A DNA stretch of 35,406 nucleotides from Eubacteriales bacterium (GCA_028872475.1 JAQYMQ010000013.1:1-35406); one strand, 5' to 3'. Shown: positions 23,701 to 31,963, numbered from the stretch's first letter. A program made the numbers and translations. Notes: generated from the letters alone by a model not told the origin.

Positions 23701-26150
23701 AAGACTCAATTACTTTTACTAAAGAATATCTTGATAAGATGAAAACTCAAAGTGATGCTTCTACAGAATCTGGCGTTAAAATCTTTACTTTTAAATATTT
23801 TGATACTACTGCAAAGGTAGATATTAGATCTAACAAAGTTGGTCTATATATTAAGAAAAAGGAAAAGGAAAGAAGTAATAATACAGAGATTGCTTTTGTG
23901 GAAAATACATTAAAGATTGAAGGCAATAAGTTGCTTACTGATGGATATAAGCTAGACAAGCAGACAATGGTTGCAGAAGTGCTTCAACATGTTATAAAGG
24001 CTAACCCTCGTCAGCAGGTACTAGTTTATTCTAAGGCTAATATGCTTAAGCGCAATTATCAAGCTTTGGAAGAAGGTGACAAGCTAAAAGTTATAGCAGA
24101 AGATGCGCAGACTAGTGTTGAATATGAGATCGTACTTGTAGAAAATGCAAAACCTATTCTTATAAAAATGGTGGATGAACAAGTCGTTAAATCTTATGAC
24201 CAAGCTACTATGCAGGTGAAACAAGGAACTACAGCAGATGAACTTATTAAAGCCATAACACCGGCAGAAGGAGTAAATATTTCTGTAGTTGGTGATAAAG
24301 GGAAAAATGAGTATGATGTTACGCTGGAAACTACTATTGCAAGTGATAAACATCTTAAGGCGACAATGGGGAATACAAACTATTATTGGATGCTTAGACC
24401 TATCGGAGCTAAATCAAAGACAAGGGCGTTATTGATAGGTAACAACGACTATGTAGGGACAAAAATGGATTTAGTAGGACCTCCTAATGATTTGAAAATG
24501 ATGGAAGCTGTATTTAAAGGCAATAGAGTGTTTGGTGAAAAAACTGATGTTTCTATTCATCAAAATGTTTTGAAAAAGGATTTGCTAAAATCTATTCATA
24601 GTACTTTTGCAGGTGCAACTGATGATGATGTTTCATACTTCTATTACAGTGGTCATGGTAATAATGTAAATAATATTTCTTATTTGTGCACTGTAGATGA
24701 TAAAACTTTAGCTGACGGTTCCTTTGACCCTACTGCTTGGGTTAGTGTTGATGAACTAAGGGCAGAGCTTGATAAAATTCCAGGAAAGAAAGTTATAATT
24801 TTAGATTGCTGTAATTCTGGAGGATTTATAGGTAAGAATTTTGTTGACGAGACAACATCAGCTACTAAAATGGGTGTAAACGGTAGATTAACTTCTAGAG
24901 ATACATCAAAAGAATTTGTATTAGATGTAAAAAAATCTTTCTCAAAGAAGGTTGAAGAAAATGCTAAGGCAAATTATCTCACTGGAAGTGAGTATAAGGT
25001 GTTGACAGCTAGTTCAGCAAATGAATACAGTTATGAAGATAAGAAAGAAGGTATAGGTAAGTTTACAAAGATGCTTGCAATGGCAGCTGGACTTGACAAT
25101 AGCAATATGCAAGGAGATATAAATAAGGATAAGATTTTAAGTTTAAATGAAGCCTATGATTTCTTAATGAAGAATGTTGCTTCGACTTCTCATATACAGG
25201 TATTCCCTTATAAAGATGAGTTTGCATTGTTTGAAAATGTGAATGTAACACCATTAAGCGCGGAAACAAGGGTTACTAGTGATGTATATAACGTAAATGT
25301 TAGAAAAGATAAATTTGGAAAATATTATGGAAGCATTACTGATAAGCTTGGCGCTAAGATAGATGGAAATCAAACTGCCGAACAATTCATCGCTAAATTT
25401 GAAAAGATGCATTCAGCGCAAACAATTGCAGTTGTTAAAATGCAGGGAAGTGAAATTATAGCTCTTGATAAAAAAGATAAGCTTGGAACTGCGCTACTAT
25501 ATTTGATGGTTACGGCAGAAAATGGTGATGTAAGCAGATATTCATTCTCTTGTGAAAAAGTTGAAGCTGGTGCTAATACAAAGATTTCATCAACAAATCC
25601 AGCAATTGAATTAAATGATGTAATAAAGGCGATAAAACTAACTAAAGGAATGACTGTAAAGGAGTTTCTAGGTGGAATTAGAAAGGGAGATGCAGGTCAA
25701 AAGTTAGCTATTTATCCTAAGGGAGCTAATAGTGTTGCCAAAAATGATAATGAAAAGATAACTAATTTAGATTATTTATTAGTTACTGCAGCTAATGGTA
25801 AAGCTACTCAAAAGTATAATATTACATTAATGGTTGCGGGTGATGAATTGAAACCAGATTTTGCAGGTGTATATATTGTGTCTGGTAATAAAATTAAAAG
25901 TGGCACAAAGAAGATAACTAGAAATATAACTGTAGGAGATTTAGATAGGGCGATGGTGAATAAGAATGCAATTATGAGATTAATTGACCCTATGGGAAGT
26001 GGTGTGTTTAGAGCGGGCGATGCAACAAGCCCATTTGCAAGGCCAAAAGGTCAGACAGACAAATTATCTAAGGGAGATGTATTTAAGCTAAAACCTATGC
26101 AGTGGAGTAAGCCACCAGTTGTTTACATTATAGACGTTGAAAGCGAATAA
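20733..26150 (+). CDS. Giant exported protein with beta-helix, Ig-like repeats and a caspase-like (C14) domain
   Basis: The 1805-aa protein starts with RKKK, a hydrophobic segment (9-28) and VKA at 28-30, a plausible signal-peptidase site (or an uncleaved membrane anchor). A Lys/Asn/Pro/Ser-rich linker (about 35-155) follows. Next come an unassigned domain (165-330) and a parallel beta-helix-like stretch (about 345-490, repeated IENNxF/ITNNVI turns). Two or more Ig-like units follow (SSAKFEYSTKSFT near 775, SSYASFEFVKGLTFT near 897). The caspase-like fold begins at Arg1231 (RALLIGNNDY), with His1308 in YYSGHGN and catalytic Cys1360 in LDCCNSGG. A canonical EF-hand loop (Asp1462-Glu1473) lies near its end. 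Related repeat domains sit before (about 1075) and after it (1547, 1639). There is no LPXTG. The ATG is fixed by an in-frame stop just upstream, but the good AAAGGAG lies 37 nt away. Substrate and role are unknown. Confidence 0.88.
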   Translation: MEILRKKKVILALVLVLLVVGVSYIFIVKANDSNKEKAAMADKNNESNVSKIEETQQSDKESDKTKLNDSVNEDNNSVKVYNSSYHKTNSVVKNFKKKNFTPMIGKKFGNGKTNTTSKVNNGTTTKPKPVDPSKPKPNSSNPSNPTDSSTPDDNQGDKIENGKLYLYSNKWKSLSMFLYKKAEKENVEAIQAKLLAQVPEDNRDDVFLGEVFSDKNLVLILSKKGLIDEKKQKVWTKDFPVSESGIFRADDDNILKVENNDRSSKDSGNTQTENTNNKRAKMRLFAGKVNANEAFTAKYLVGLPNNEVHVGVIAFADTSVIAGLNFNSQYTELAQASNNAAISLSKERLDLKIEGNTFTFNGEKTAMSKAIVGYQLNGKLNVANNIFAGENVDKVRNSNSYGMIHFMQRSELGCDLNIENNQFKNIKSCALNMMAQSKENINITNNVIDGTGDNGISLSIFSLDYPKKHNINIKGNVIKNYGRSAYEGYSQGGAGALAPSNDEEFGISMAYIDTTFGAFVNGKWSSTDAELFELLNKDNKIMSKEENDKNDNVVDSAEILVGQKGRFINTKERINKAKYGNKDHFFVVTKNENGTVTYGENSEEPTEIIEIGGLYIAGEGTGVVNLPSTLHIKGDLVVDLPNGSINNHAVVGGKIDIKAQSEIKNDAVFDSTVKEFTRKEAPNTVDIVITAIKNDSGRSVATELSKLDSVKVFVNGNPLADDSFTIDEASDTIHIKKQVADTWQQRASIVVKFKDEKNKVSEITSQAIVIKVLDKSSAKFEYSTKSFTHFNPEHNTITIKVKDVRDKFGNEVPANKTKIKANFNRYGVSVPDNMIKVNDDKDEIVLKAELLATIPASEYANVENQNIGTPVTYNLEIFDEDNNIGKISEDVQFKVKDSSYASFEFVKGLTFTQGEAPEDGIKLFVKDILDSNGNKVTKEKSVLKDNINIEPFPVNRDNTNDSEIIVVRDEQGNYVKEIFNPKYIKIDDDEDSITFTKEYLDKMKTQSDASTESGVKIFTFKYFDTTAKVDIRSNKVGLYIKKKEKERSNNTEIAFVENTLKIEGNKLLTDGYKLDKQTMVAEVLQHVIKANPRQQVLVYSKANMLKRNYQALEEGDKLKVIAEDAQTSVEYEIVLVENAKPILIKMVDEQVVKSYDQATMQVKQGTTADELIKAITPAEGVNISVVGDKGKNEYDVTLETTIASDKHLKATMGNTNYYWMLRPIGAKSKTRALLIGNNDYVGTKMDLVGPPNDLKMMEAVFKGNRVFGEKTDVSIHQNVLKKDLLKSIHSTFAGATDDDVSYFYYSGHGNNVNNISYLCTVDDKTLADGSFDPTAWVSVDELRAELDKIPGKKVIILDCCNSGGFIGKNFVDETTSATKMGVNGRLTSRDTSKEFVLDVKKSFSKKVEENAKANYLTGSEYKVLTASSANEYSYEDKKEGIGKFTKMLAMAAGLDNSNMQGDINKDKILSLNEAYDFLMKNVASTSHIQVFPYKDEFALFENVNVTPLSAETRVTSDVYNVNVRKDKFGKYYGSITDKLGAKIDGNQTAEQFIAKFEKMHSAQTIAVVKMQGSEIIALDKKDKLGTALLYLMVTAENGDVSRYSFSCEKVEAGANTKISSTNPAIELNDVIKAIKLTKGMTVKEFLGGIRKGDAGQKLAIYPKGANSVAKNDNEKITNLDYLLVTAANGKATQKYNITLMVAGDELKPDFAGVYIVSGNKIKSGTKKITRNITVGDLDRAMVNKNAIMRLIDPMGSGVFRAGDATSPFARPKGQTDKLSKGDVFKLKPMQWSKPPVVYIIDVESE

Positions 26151-26326
26151 ATCGTATTGAAACAATAATATAATTGATAAGATAATATCGATATGACAAG
26201 TGAGATACTACTTTTCTAGGAGGAAATCGTGAGAAAGTTGTGTTGAGTTAGTTATATCGATTTTGTTTTTAAAATATAATATTAGGGAATATTTAAAAAT
26301 ATAATGATGATGTAAATAAAAATATC
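26151..26326 (+). other. Intergenic region with an orphan ribosome-binding site and mini-ORF
   Basis: CTAGGAGGAAATC followed by GTG (26229) opens only a five-codon frame ending at TGA 26246. No clear intrinsic terminator for the caspase gene is visible. A palindromic ATATCGATAT (26184-26193) recurs in part near 26253, ahead of a T-rich stretch, and might form a weak long-range stem. Confidence 0.35.
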
Positions 26327-26355
26327 TTGACAGATAAATGTCTAAATGGTATTAT
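26327..26355 (+). promoter_or_regulatory. Promoter of the ylxM-ffh unit
   Basis: TTGACA (26327-26332), a 17-nt spacer and TATTAT (26350-26355). The -35 lies inside CTTGACA (26326-26332), whose exact inverse TGTCAAG occurs at 26363-26369 near the expected start site. Confidence 0.8.
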
Positions 26356-26394
26356 ACTTTAATGTCAAGTTTTATGTATTGACAGGAGAAGAAG

Positions 26395-26751
26395 TTGATT
26401 ATTGATGATATATTGCAAATAAGTTTATTATACGATATATATGGAAGTCTATTATCGGGACGACAGAAAGAAACTCTGGAGCTATATTATGGGGAAAACT
26501 TGAGTCTTTCTGAGATTGCAAGCGAGCTAGAGATAAGTAGGCAGAGTGTTCACGAGTCAATTAAAAATGGCGAGAAAATGTTGAGATACTATGAAGATAT
26601 TTTGCAGATTGCTACGAAGGCTGAAAGGAATGCTGATATCGTTAATGGTGCTCAAGAAGAGCTGGAACAATTAAAGCGGTTATTTAATGATGATGTTGAG
26701 ATTGTTAATAAACTAGATTCAGTAATTAACAAATTGAACAAAATTAATTAA
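26395..26751 (+). CDS. ylxM: YlxM/p13-like DNA-binding protein of the SRP operon
   Basis: The 118-aa protein has a sigma-70 region-4-like helix-turn-helix: SGRQKETLELYYGENLSLSEIASELEISRQSVHESIKNGEKML (about 21-63). Members are encoded directly before ffh in Firmicutes and are thought to modulate expression or activity of the signal recognition particle. The start is TTG at 26395, six nt after AGGAG; no ATG fits the family N-terminus (IIDDILQISLLYDIYG). ffh begins 16 nt after its stop. Confidence 0.9.
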   Translation: MIIDDILQISLLYDIYGSLLSGRQKETLELYYGENLSLSEIASELEISRQSVHESIKNGEKMLRYYEDILQIATKAERNADIVNGAQEELEQLKRLFNDDVEIVNKLDSVINKLNKIN

Positions 26752-26767
26752 TTTTTGTGGAGGAAGT

Positions 26768-28105
26768 ATGGCATTTGAGGGATTGTCCGAAAAGCTTCAA
26801 GGGGTATTTTCGGCGTTAAAAGGAAAGGGTTCTCTCTCTGAGGCTGATATAGATACAGCTATGCGAGAGGTTAAGCTTGCTCTTTTGGAAGCGGATGTAA
26901 ACTTCAAGGTTGTTAAGGAGTTTGTGGCATCTGTAAAAGAGAAGTCTCTTGGTGCGGAGGTTACAAAGAGTTTAACTCCGGCACAACAAGTTATCAAGAT
27001 TGTAAATCAAGAATTAATAGATCTTATGGGTGGTGCGAATAGTAAGATTACATATTCGCCAAGCGGTTTTACTGTTATTATGATGGTTGGTCTTCAGGGT
27101 ACTGGTAAAACAACTACTTGCGGTAAACTGGCGGCATGGTTTAAGCAAAATGGCAAGAAGCCTATGCTTTGTGCCTGTGATATTTATAGACCTGCTGCAA
27201 TTGACCAGCTAGAAGTGGTTGGTAAGTCGGTTAATACACCAGTTTATGCAGATAGAGATAGTGAAAAACCTGTTGAAATTGTGAAGGCTGCGAAGCACGA
27301 TGCTCAGATTAAGGGCTTTGATATACTTATTGTCGACACTGCGGGACGATTACAGATTGACGAAGAGCTTATGGATGAGCTTGAAGATATCAAGACAGAG
27401 ATTAGACCGCATGAAATATTACTTGTTGTAGATGCTTTGACAGGTCAAGATGCCGTAAATGCTGCTAAGGGATTTGATGAAAAACTTGGCATTGATGGCA
27501 TAATTATGACTAAGATGGATGGTGATTCGCGTGGTGGAGCTGCACTTTCTGCAAAGAAGGTGACGGGCAAGCCGGTTAAATTCATCGGTATGGGTGAAAA
27601 GATGGATGCCTTAGAGCTATTTCATCCTGAGAGAATGGCAAGCAGAATTCTAGGAATGGGGGATATCTTATCTCTTATTGAAACAGCAGAAGCTGCATTT
27701 GATGAAGAACAAGCTGCAAGGTTAGAAAGTAAGATTAGAAAAAATCAGTTTACCTTGGAAGATTTCTTGGAGCAAATGGGTCAAATCAAGAAGATGGGCG
27801 GACTTGCTAAGATTATGGGTATGCTTCCAGGTATGAGTGCTAAAGGCATTGATGATGCACAGATTGCTAAGGGCGAACAGGAATTTAGAGAAATGGAAGC
27901 TATTATTCAGTCAATGACTAAGGCTGAGAGAAATGACACGAAGCTCTTGAATGCAAGCCGAAGGAAGAGGATTGCTGCAGGTTCCGGACAGCCTGTTAGT
28001 AAGATAAATAACCTTATTAAGAAATACGAAGAAGCTAGGAAGATGATGAAGAAGTTCAGTAAACCTGGCGCTAAGTTACCAAATATGTTTAAGGGAATGC
28101 AATAA
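26768..28105 (+). CDS. ffh: Signal recognition particle protein Ffh (SRP54)
   Basis: The 445-aa protein has the N domain (1-85), the G domain with GLQGTGKTTTCGKLA (108-122), DIYRPAAIDQL, DTAGRLQID and TKMDGDSRGGAAL, and a Met-rich M domain (from about 300; GQIKKMGGLAKIMGMLPGM and SRRKRIAAGSG) that binds 4.5S/scRNA and signal sequences. It targets nascent membrane and secreted proteins to FtsY and SecYEG. TGGAGGAAGT precedes the ATG. The RNA partner gene was not found in this window. Confidence 0.98.
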   Translation: MAFEGLSEKLQGVFSALKGKGSLSEADIDTAMREVKLALLEADVNFKVVKEFVASVKEKSLGAEVTKSLTPAQQVIKIVNQELIDLMGGANSKITYSPSGFTVIMMVGLQGTGKTTTCGKLAAWFKQNGKKPMLCACDIYRPAAIDQLEVVGKSVNTPVYADRDSEKPVEIVKAAKHDAQIKGFDILIVDTAGRLQIDEELMDELEDIKTEIRPHEILLVVDALTGQDAVNAAKGFDEKLGIDGIIMTKMDGDSRGGAALSAKKVTGKPVKFIGMGEKMDALELFHPERMASRILGMGDILSLIETAEAAFDEEQAARLESKIRKNQFTLEDFLEQMGQIKKMGGLAKIMGMLPGMSAKGIDDAQIAKGEQEFREMEAIIQSMTKAERNDTKLLNASRRKRIAAGSGQPVSKINNLIKKYEEARKMMKKFSKPGAKLPNMFKGMQ

Positions 28106-28236
28106 TACGGATTTTGTTGCAGATATCCAAAGATTTAGATATTAAAATGTTTTAGATATTCAAATATAAATAAGTTAAAAAATCGACATTTCGATGCGAT
28201 ATAAAATAAAATTGTAATTTAATTTAGGAGGAAGAT

Positions 28237-28479
28237 ATGGTAAAGATTAGATTAAAGAGAATGGGCGCTAATAAGAAGCCTTTTTACAGAGTTGTTGTAG
28301 CTGATTCAAGATCACCAAGAGATGGAAGATTTATTGAAGAGATTGGATATTACAATCCATTAACTGAACCGCCAACAATCAACATTGATGCAGAAAAAGC
28401 TGACAAGTGGATTAAGACTGGTGCGCAACCAACAGATGTAGTGAAAGCACTTTTCAAAAAAGCAGGTATCGTAAAATAA
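28237..28479 (+). CDS. rpsP: 30S ribosomal protein S16
   Basis: The 80-aa sequence opens [40 protein letters not shown], the S16 signature, and ends with [14 protein letters not shown]. It is of normal length. AGGAGGAAG precedes the ATG. A 131-nt gap separates it from ffh; khpA follows 19 nt after its stop. S16 helps fold the 5' domain of 16S rRNA. Confidence 0.97.
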   Translation: MVKIRLKRMGANKKPFYRVVVADSRSPRDGRFIEEIGYYNPLTEPPTINIDAEKADKWIKTGAQPTDVVKALFKKAGIVK

Positions 28480-28498
28480 ATAAGGAAGTGGTGAAGCC

Positions 28499-28726
28499 AT
28501 GACAGAATTGGTTGAATTCATTGCTAAGGCCTTAGTAGATAACGAAGAGATCGTGGAAATTTCTGTCGTTGAAGATGGAGATGTGACGGTACTTCAACTT
28601 AAGGTTGCCCCCGAAGATATGGGTAAAGTAATAGGCAAACATGGGCGTATTGCAAAGGCTATCAGAACTGTAGTCAGAGCGGCAACTTCCAAGACACATA
28701 AAAAGGTCGTAGTTGAAATAATATAA
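28499..28726 (+). CDS. khpA: KH-domain RNA-binding protein KhpA (YlqC)
   Basis: The 75-aa protein is a single KH domain with the RNA-binding GKHG loop (46-49) in MGKVIGKHGRIAKAIRTVVRAA. In Firmicutes KhpA pairs with KhpB/EloR/Jag and influences cell elongation and RNA regulation. It lies between rpsP and rimM as usual. AAGTGGTG upstream of the ATG is a moderate ribosome-binding site. A terminator follows immediately. Confidence 0.94.
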   Translation: MTELVEFIAKALVDNEEIVEISVVEDGDVTVLQLKVAPEDMGKVIGKHGRIAKAIRTVVRAATSKTHKKVVVEII

Positions 28727-28732
28727 AGTATG

Positions 28733-28767
28733 TCGGAGATATATCGGTAGAAATATCTCCGATTTTT
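28733..28767 (+). terminator. Terminator after khpA
   Basis: TCGGAGATAT (28733-28742) pairs with ATATCTCCGA (28753-28762), followed by five T. It splits rpsP-khpA from rimM-trmD. Confidence 0.9.
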
Positions 28768-28883
28768 AATATAATGTATTTATAGGATATACTATATGAA
28801 AGATGAGAATGCAAGAATATTAAGATACAAGACCATTGAGCTATAAGTAAATGAATACAGGTAAAAATGGCAGAGAGGAAAGT

Positions 28884-29426
28884 ATGGGTAATAAAAAATT
28901 AATCAATAAAGATTTTGTTTCCGGAATTTTAAGCGATGAATATATTGAGATTGGCAAAATTGTTAATGCCGTGGGACTTAAAGGGGAAGTTAAAGTTTAC
29001 AATTATTCTGATGAGATAGATCGCTTTGAAACAACTTCAATATATGTTTTAGGTGACGGATCAAAATTAAATGTTCAAAATGTAAGGTATAAAGGCAATA
29101 TTCCTATTGTTAAGTTTGAAGAAATAAATGATAGAAACGAAGCAGAAGCTTGTAAGAATAAAACTCTTTATGTAAAAAGATCTGATTTGCCTGAGTTGCC
29201 GGAAGGCGTGTTCTATATTAGAGATATAATAGGCATGGCTGTTGTTGAAGAAAACGGGGATGAAGTTGGTGTGCTGGAAGATGTGAGAACCGATACACCA
29301 CAGAGAATATATATAGTTAAAACAAAAACAGGTGAAATATTAATACCTGGTGTAGATGAATTTATATTAAATATTGATATGGATTTAAGGACGATAACAG
29401 TTAGACTTATAGAGGGTATGATTTAG
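28884..29426 (+). CDS. rimM: 16S rRNA processing protein RimM
   Basis: The 180-aa product from ATG 28884 has the RimM N-terminal domain (YIEIGKIVNAVGLKGEVKVYNYSD) and the PRC-barrel (FYIRDIIGMAVVEENGDEVGVLEDVRTD ... ILIPGVDEFILNID). It assists maturation of the 30S head with S19. AGAGGAAAGT precedes the chosen ATG; the in-frame ATG at 28851 lacks a ribosome-binding site and would add 11 residues not typical of the family. trmD is 155 nt downstream. Confidence 0.95.
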   Translation: MGNKKLINKDFVSGILSDEYIEIGKIVNAVGLKGEVKVYNYSDEIDRFETTSIYVLGDGSKLNVQNVRYKGNIPIVKFEEINDRNEAEACKNKTLYVKRSDLPELPEGVFYIRDIIGMAVVEENGDEVGVLEDVRTDTPQRIYIVKTKTGEILIPGVDEFILNIDMDLRTITVRLIEGMI

Positions 29427-29581
29427 CTTAGGTATTATAGTTAGAGAGATAAATAAAATATATACTTAAAGTTAAATGAACAATGTAGTAATACATAAAA
29501 AACAATGTTTATTTAAACTATGGATTAACTAGCTGGTTAAATTAACAAATGAATTAATTATATAAAAGGAATGAATGCATT

Positions 29582-30301
29582 ATGAAGATAAATATTTTGA
29601 CATTATTTCCGGAGATGTTTGTGCCTCTGCAAACTAGTATGCTTGGCAGAGCATGTGAAAATGGCATATTGGAAATAAAAGTTGTCGATATACGTGACTA
29701 CACATTGGATAAGCATAATAGAGTTGATGAATATCCTTTTGGTGGCGGCGCAGGGATGTTGATGCAGGTTGAACCTATCGATAGGGCTTTGACAGATTTA
29801 GGGGCAGAGAATAAAAATGTTTTATATATGTCTCCGAGAGGTAGGATAATAGATAAAGCGAAAATAGAAGAGATTTCACGTGATGAAGAGATATATATTC
29901 TTTGCGGTCACTATGAAGGTGTTGATCAAAGGGCTATTGATCTTTGGGATATGGAAGAATTGTCAATTGGAGATTATGTTTTGACTGGTGGAGAATTGGC
30001 GGCGATGGTTTTAGTAGATGCTGTTTCTAGATGTGTGCCCGGTGTGCTTGGGGACTCTGCATGTATAGAAGAGGAATCTGTTTATTCGGGATTGCTAGAG
30101 CATCCGCAATATACTAAGCCTAGAGAGTACAAGGGTTTGAGTGTTCCTGAAGTTTTGCTTAGTGGTCATCACAAAAATATAGCTCAGTGGAAACTAGATG
30201 AAGCTATTAAATTAACTGCAGAAAGGCGACCGGATCTCTTGGAAAAGTATTATGAAAAGCAAAAAAAGAATCACGAAAAGAATGATGATAAATTTATGTA
30301 A
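29582..30301 (+). CDS. trmD: tRNA (guanine37-N1)-methyltransferase TrmD
   Basis: The 239-aa SPOUT methyltransferase shows KINILTLFPEMF, FGGGAGMLMQVEPI (53-66), YILCGHYEGVDQRAID and SIGDYVLTGGELA, the knot that holds SAM. It methylates G37 next to the anticodon to prevent +1 frameshifting. The ribosome-binding site (AAAGGAATG) is somewhat far from the ATG. rplS, the usual next gene, is absent; a 193-nt gap and an alcohol dehydrogenase gene follow. Confidence 0.97.
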   Translation: MKINILTLFPEMFVPLQTSMLGRACENGILEIKVVDIRDYTLDKHNRVDEYPFGGGAGMLMQVEPIDRALTDLGAENKNVLYMSPRGRIIDKAKIEEISRDEEIYILCGHYEGVDQRAIDLWDMEELSIGDYVLTGGELAAMVLVDAVSRCVPGVLGDSACIEEESVYSGLLEHPQYTKPREYKGLSVPEVLLSGHHKNIAQWKLDEAIKLTAERRPDLLEKYYEKQKKNHEKNDDKFM

Positions 30302-30425
30302 GTGAAGGAAAGTGATAAAAGTAATAGTAGATAAGGGCAAGTGCGAATAAATAAGGACAAATGATGATAAGTAAGTATTGATTCAACGCAGGAATGTTTT
30401 AAAAACTAAACAATGGCTAAACGGA

Positions 30426-30454
30426 TTGACCTTATAGATATATATTGTTAAAAT
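30426..30454 (+). promoter_or_regulatory. Promoter of the iron alcohol dehydrogenase gene
   Basis: TTGACC (30426-30431), a 17-nt spacer and TAAAAT (30449-30454), 40 nt ahead of the start codon. Confidence 0.75.
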
Positions 30455-30494
30455 ATAGACAAACAAATAAAGAGATTCATAAAAGGAGGCTGTT

Positions 30495-31712
30495 ATGAAA
30501 AGATTTACAATCCCTAGAGAGTTATATCATGGTGAAGGTGCGTTAGAAGCGCTTAAGACTCTTGATGGTAAGAGAGCAATTATATGTGTCGGTGGTGGAT
30601 CGATGAAAAGAGGAGGTTTCCTTGATAAAGTTGTTGCTTATCTAGAAGAAGCAGGAATGGAAACAAAGCTATTTGAAGGTATAGAACCGGATCCTTCTGT
30701 TGAAACAGTTATGAAAGGTGCTGCGGTAATGCAAGAATTTCAACCTGACTGGATTGTAGCTATCGGTGGTGGTTCTCCAATTGATGCTGCTAAGGCAATG
30801 TGGATTAAGTATGAATATCCTGAAACAACTTTTGAGCAGATGTGTGTTGTATTTGGTCTTCCAAAACTACGTACAAAGGCTAAATTCTGTGCTATCCCTT
30901 CAACTTCAGGAACTGCGACAGAAGTTACAGCGTTCTCAGTAATTACAGATTACGAAAAGGGTATAAAATATCCGTTAGCTGACTTTGAGATTACTCCGGA
31001 TATTGCAATTGTAGATCCTGCTCTAGCTGAAACAATGCCTAAGAAACTTGTTGCTCATACAGGTATGGATGCATTTACTCACGCGGTAGAAGCGTATGTA
31101 TCAACGGTTCATTCTAACTATACAGATCCTCTAGCAATTCACGCTCTTGAGATGATTCAGGAATATCTAATTCCTTCATATAATGGAGATATGAGTTGCA
31201 GAGCAGAAATGCACGATGCACAATGTCTAGCTGGTCAAGCGTTCTCAAATGCTTTACTTGGTATAGTTCACTCAATGGCTCACAAGACAGGAGCTGTTTT
31301 CCAGGATTTAGGAGCACATATAATTCACGGTGCTGCTAATGCGATGTATTTACCTAAGGTAATTCAATACAATGCAAAAAATGAAGAGGCTAAGAAACGT
31401 TATGGCGTAATTGCCGATTACCTACATTTAGGTGGTAATACTGATGATGAAAAGGTAGCTGCTTTAGTTGCTGAAATTAGAAGAATGAATGACGAACTAA
31501 ATATTCCGCAGTGTATCGCTCACTATGGTGCAGATGGGCTGCCTGCAGAACAGGGATTTGTACCGGAAGAAGTTTTCTTAGAAAGAGTTGAAGAAATTGC
31601 TGCTAATGCAATTCTTGATGCTTGTACAGGAAGTAACCCTCGTCAACCTAATCAGGAAGAAATGGTTAAGTTATTCAAATGCGTATACTATGATACAGAT
31701 GTAGATTTCTAA
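30495..31712 (+). CDS. Iron-containing alcohol dehydrogenase (group III)
   Basis: The 405-aa enzyme has the NAD(P)-binding GGGSPIDAAKAMW (91-103) and PSTSGTATEVTAFSVI, and the metal ligands of this family: Asp192 and His196 in TGMDAFTHAVEAYVS, His259 in LLGIVHSMAHK and His278 in HIIHGAANAMYLP. The loop between the two C-terminal ligands is about five residues longer than in FucO. It is cytosolic and probably oxidises NAD(P)H by reducing an aldehyde to an alcohol, which could help redox balance in a Stickland fermenter (inference). The substrate cannot be told from sequence. AAAGGAGG precedes the ATG, and it has its own promoter and terminator. Confidence 0.93.
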   Translation: MKRFTIPRELYHGEGALEALKTLDGKRAIICVGGGSMKRGGFLDKVVAYLEEAGMETKLFEGIEPDPSVETVMKGAAVMQEFQPDWIVAIGGGSPIDAAKAMWIKYEYPETTFEQMCVVFGLPKLRTKAKFCAIPSTSGTATEVTAFSVITDYEKGIKYPLADFEITPDIAIVDPALAETMPKKLVAHTGMDAFTHAVEAYVSTVHSNYTDPLAIHALEMIQEYLIPSYNGDMSCRAEMHDAQCLAGQAFSNALLGIVHSMAHKTGAVFQDLGAHIIHGAANAMYLPKVIQYNAKNEEAKKRYGVIADYLHLGGNTDDEKVAALVAEIRRMNDELNIPQCIAHYGADGLPAEQGFVPEEVFLERVEEIAANAILDACTGSNPRQPNQEEMVKLFKCVYYDTDVDF

Positions 31713-31745
31713 AATTGGATTGATAATATATTATTTTTGAGATTT

Positions 31746-31776
31746 AAGGAGCTGGTTTTGAGACTGGCTTCTTTTT
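31746..31776 (+). terminator. Terminator after the alcohol dehydrogenase gene
   Basis: AAGGAGCTGG (31746-31755) pairs with CTGGCTTCTT (31764-31773) using three G-T pairs, followed by a T-rich run. Confidence 0.8.
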
Positions 31777-31898
31777 CTTTTGTCATATAAGATTTTCTTT
31801 TAAGTGAGTGTGTGCATATAAATCGTGTAAAACTATTGTTCTAATGATTAACTATGTAACGATTAACTGCTTGTTATTGGAAAATATTTACAAATATA

Positions 31899-31927
31899 TT
31901 GACATATTTTTCCAGTTAAGCTATAAT
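31899..31927 (+). promoter_or_regulatory. Promoter of the YdbC-like gene
   Basis: TTGACA (31899-31904), a 17-nt spacer and TATAAT (31922-31927): a full consensus match to both sigma-A boxes. Confidence 0.9.
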
Positions 31928-31963
31928 AACCTTACCCCAAAATATAAATAGGAAGGAGGAATT

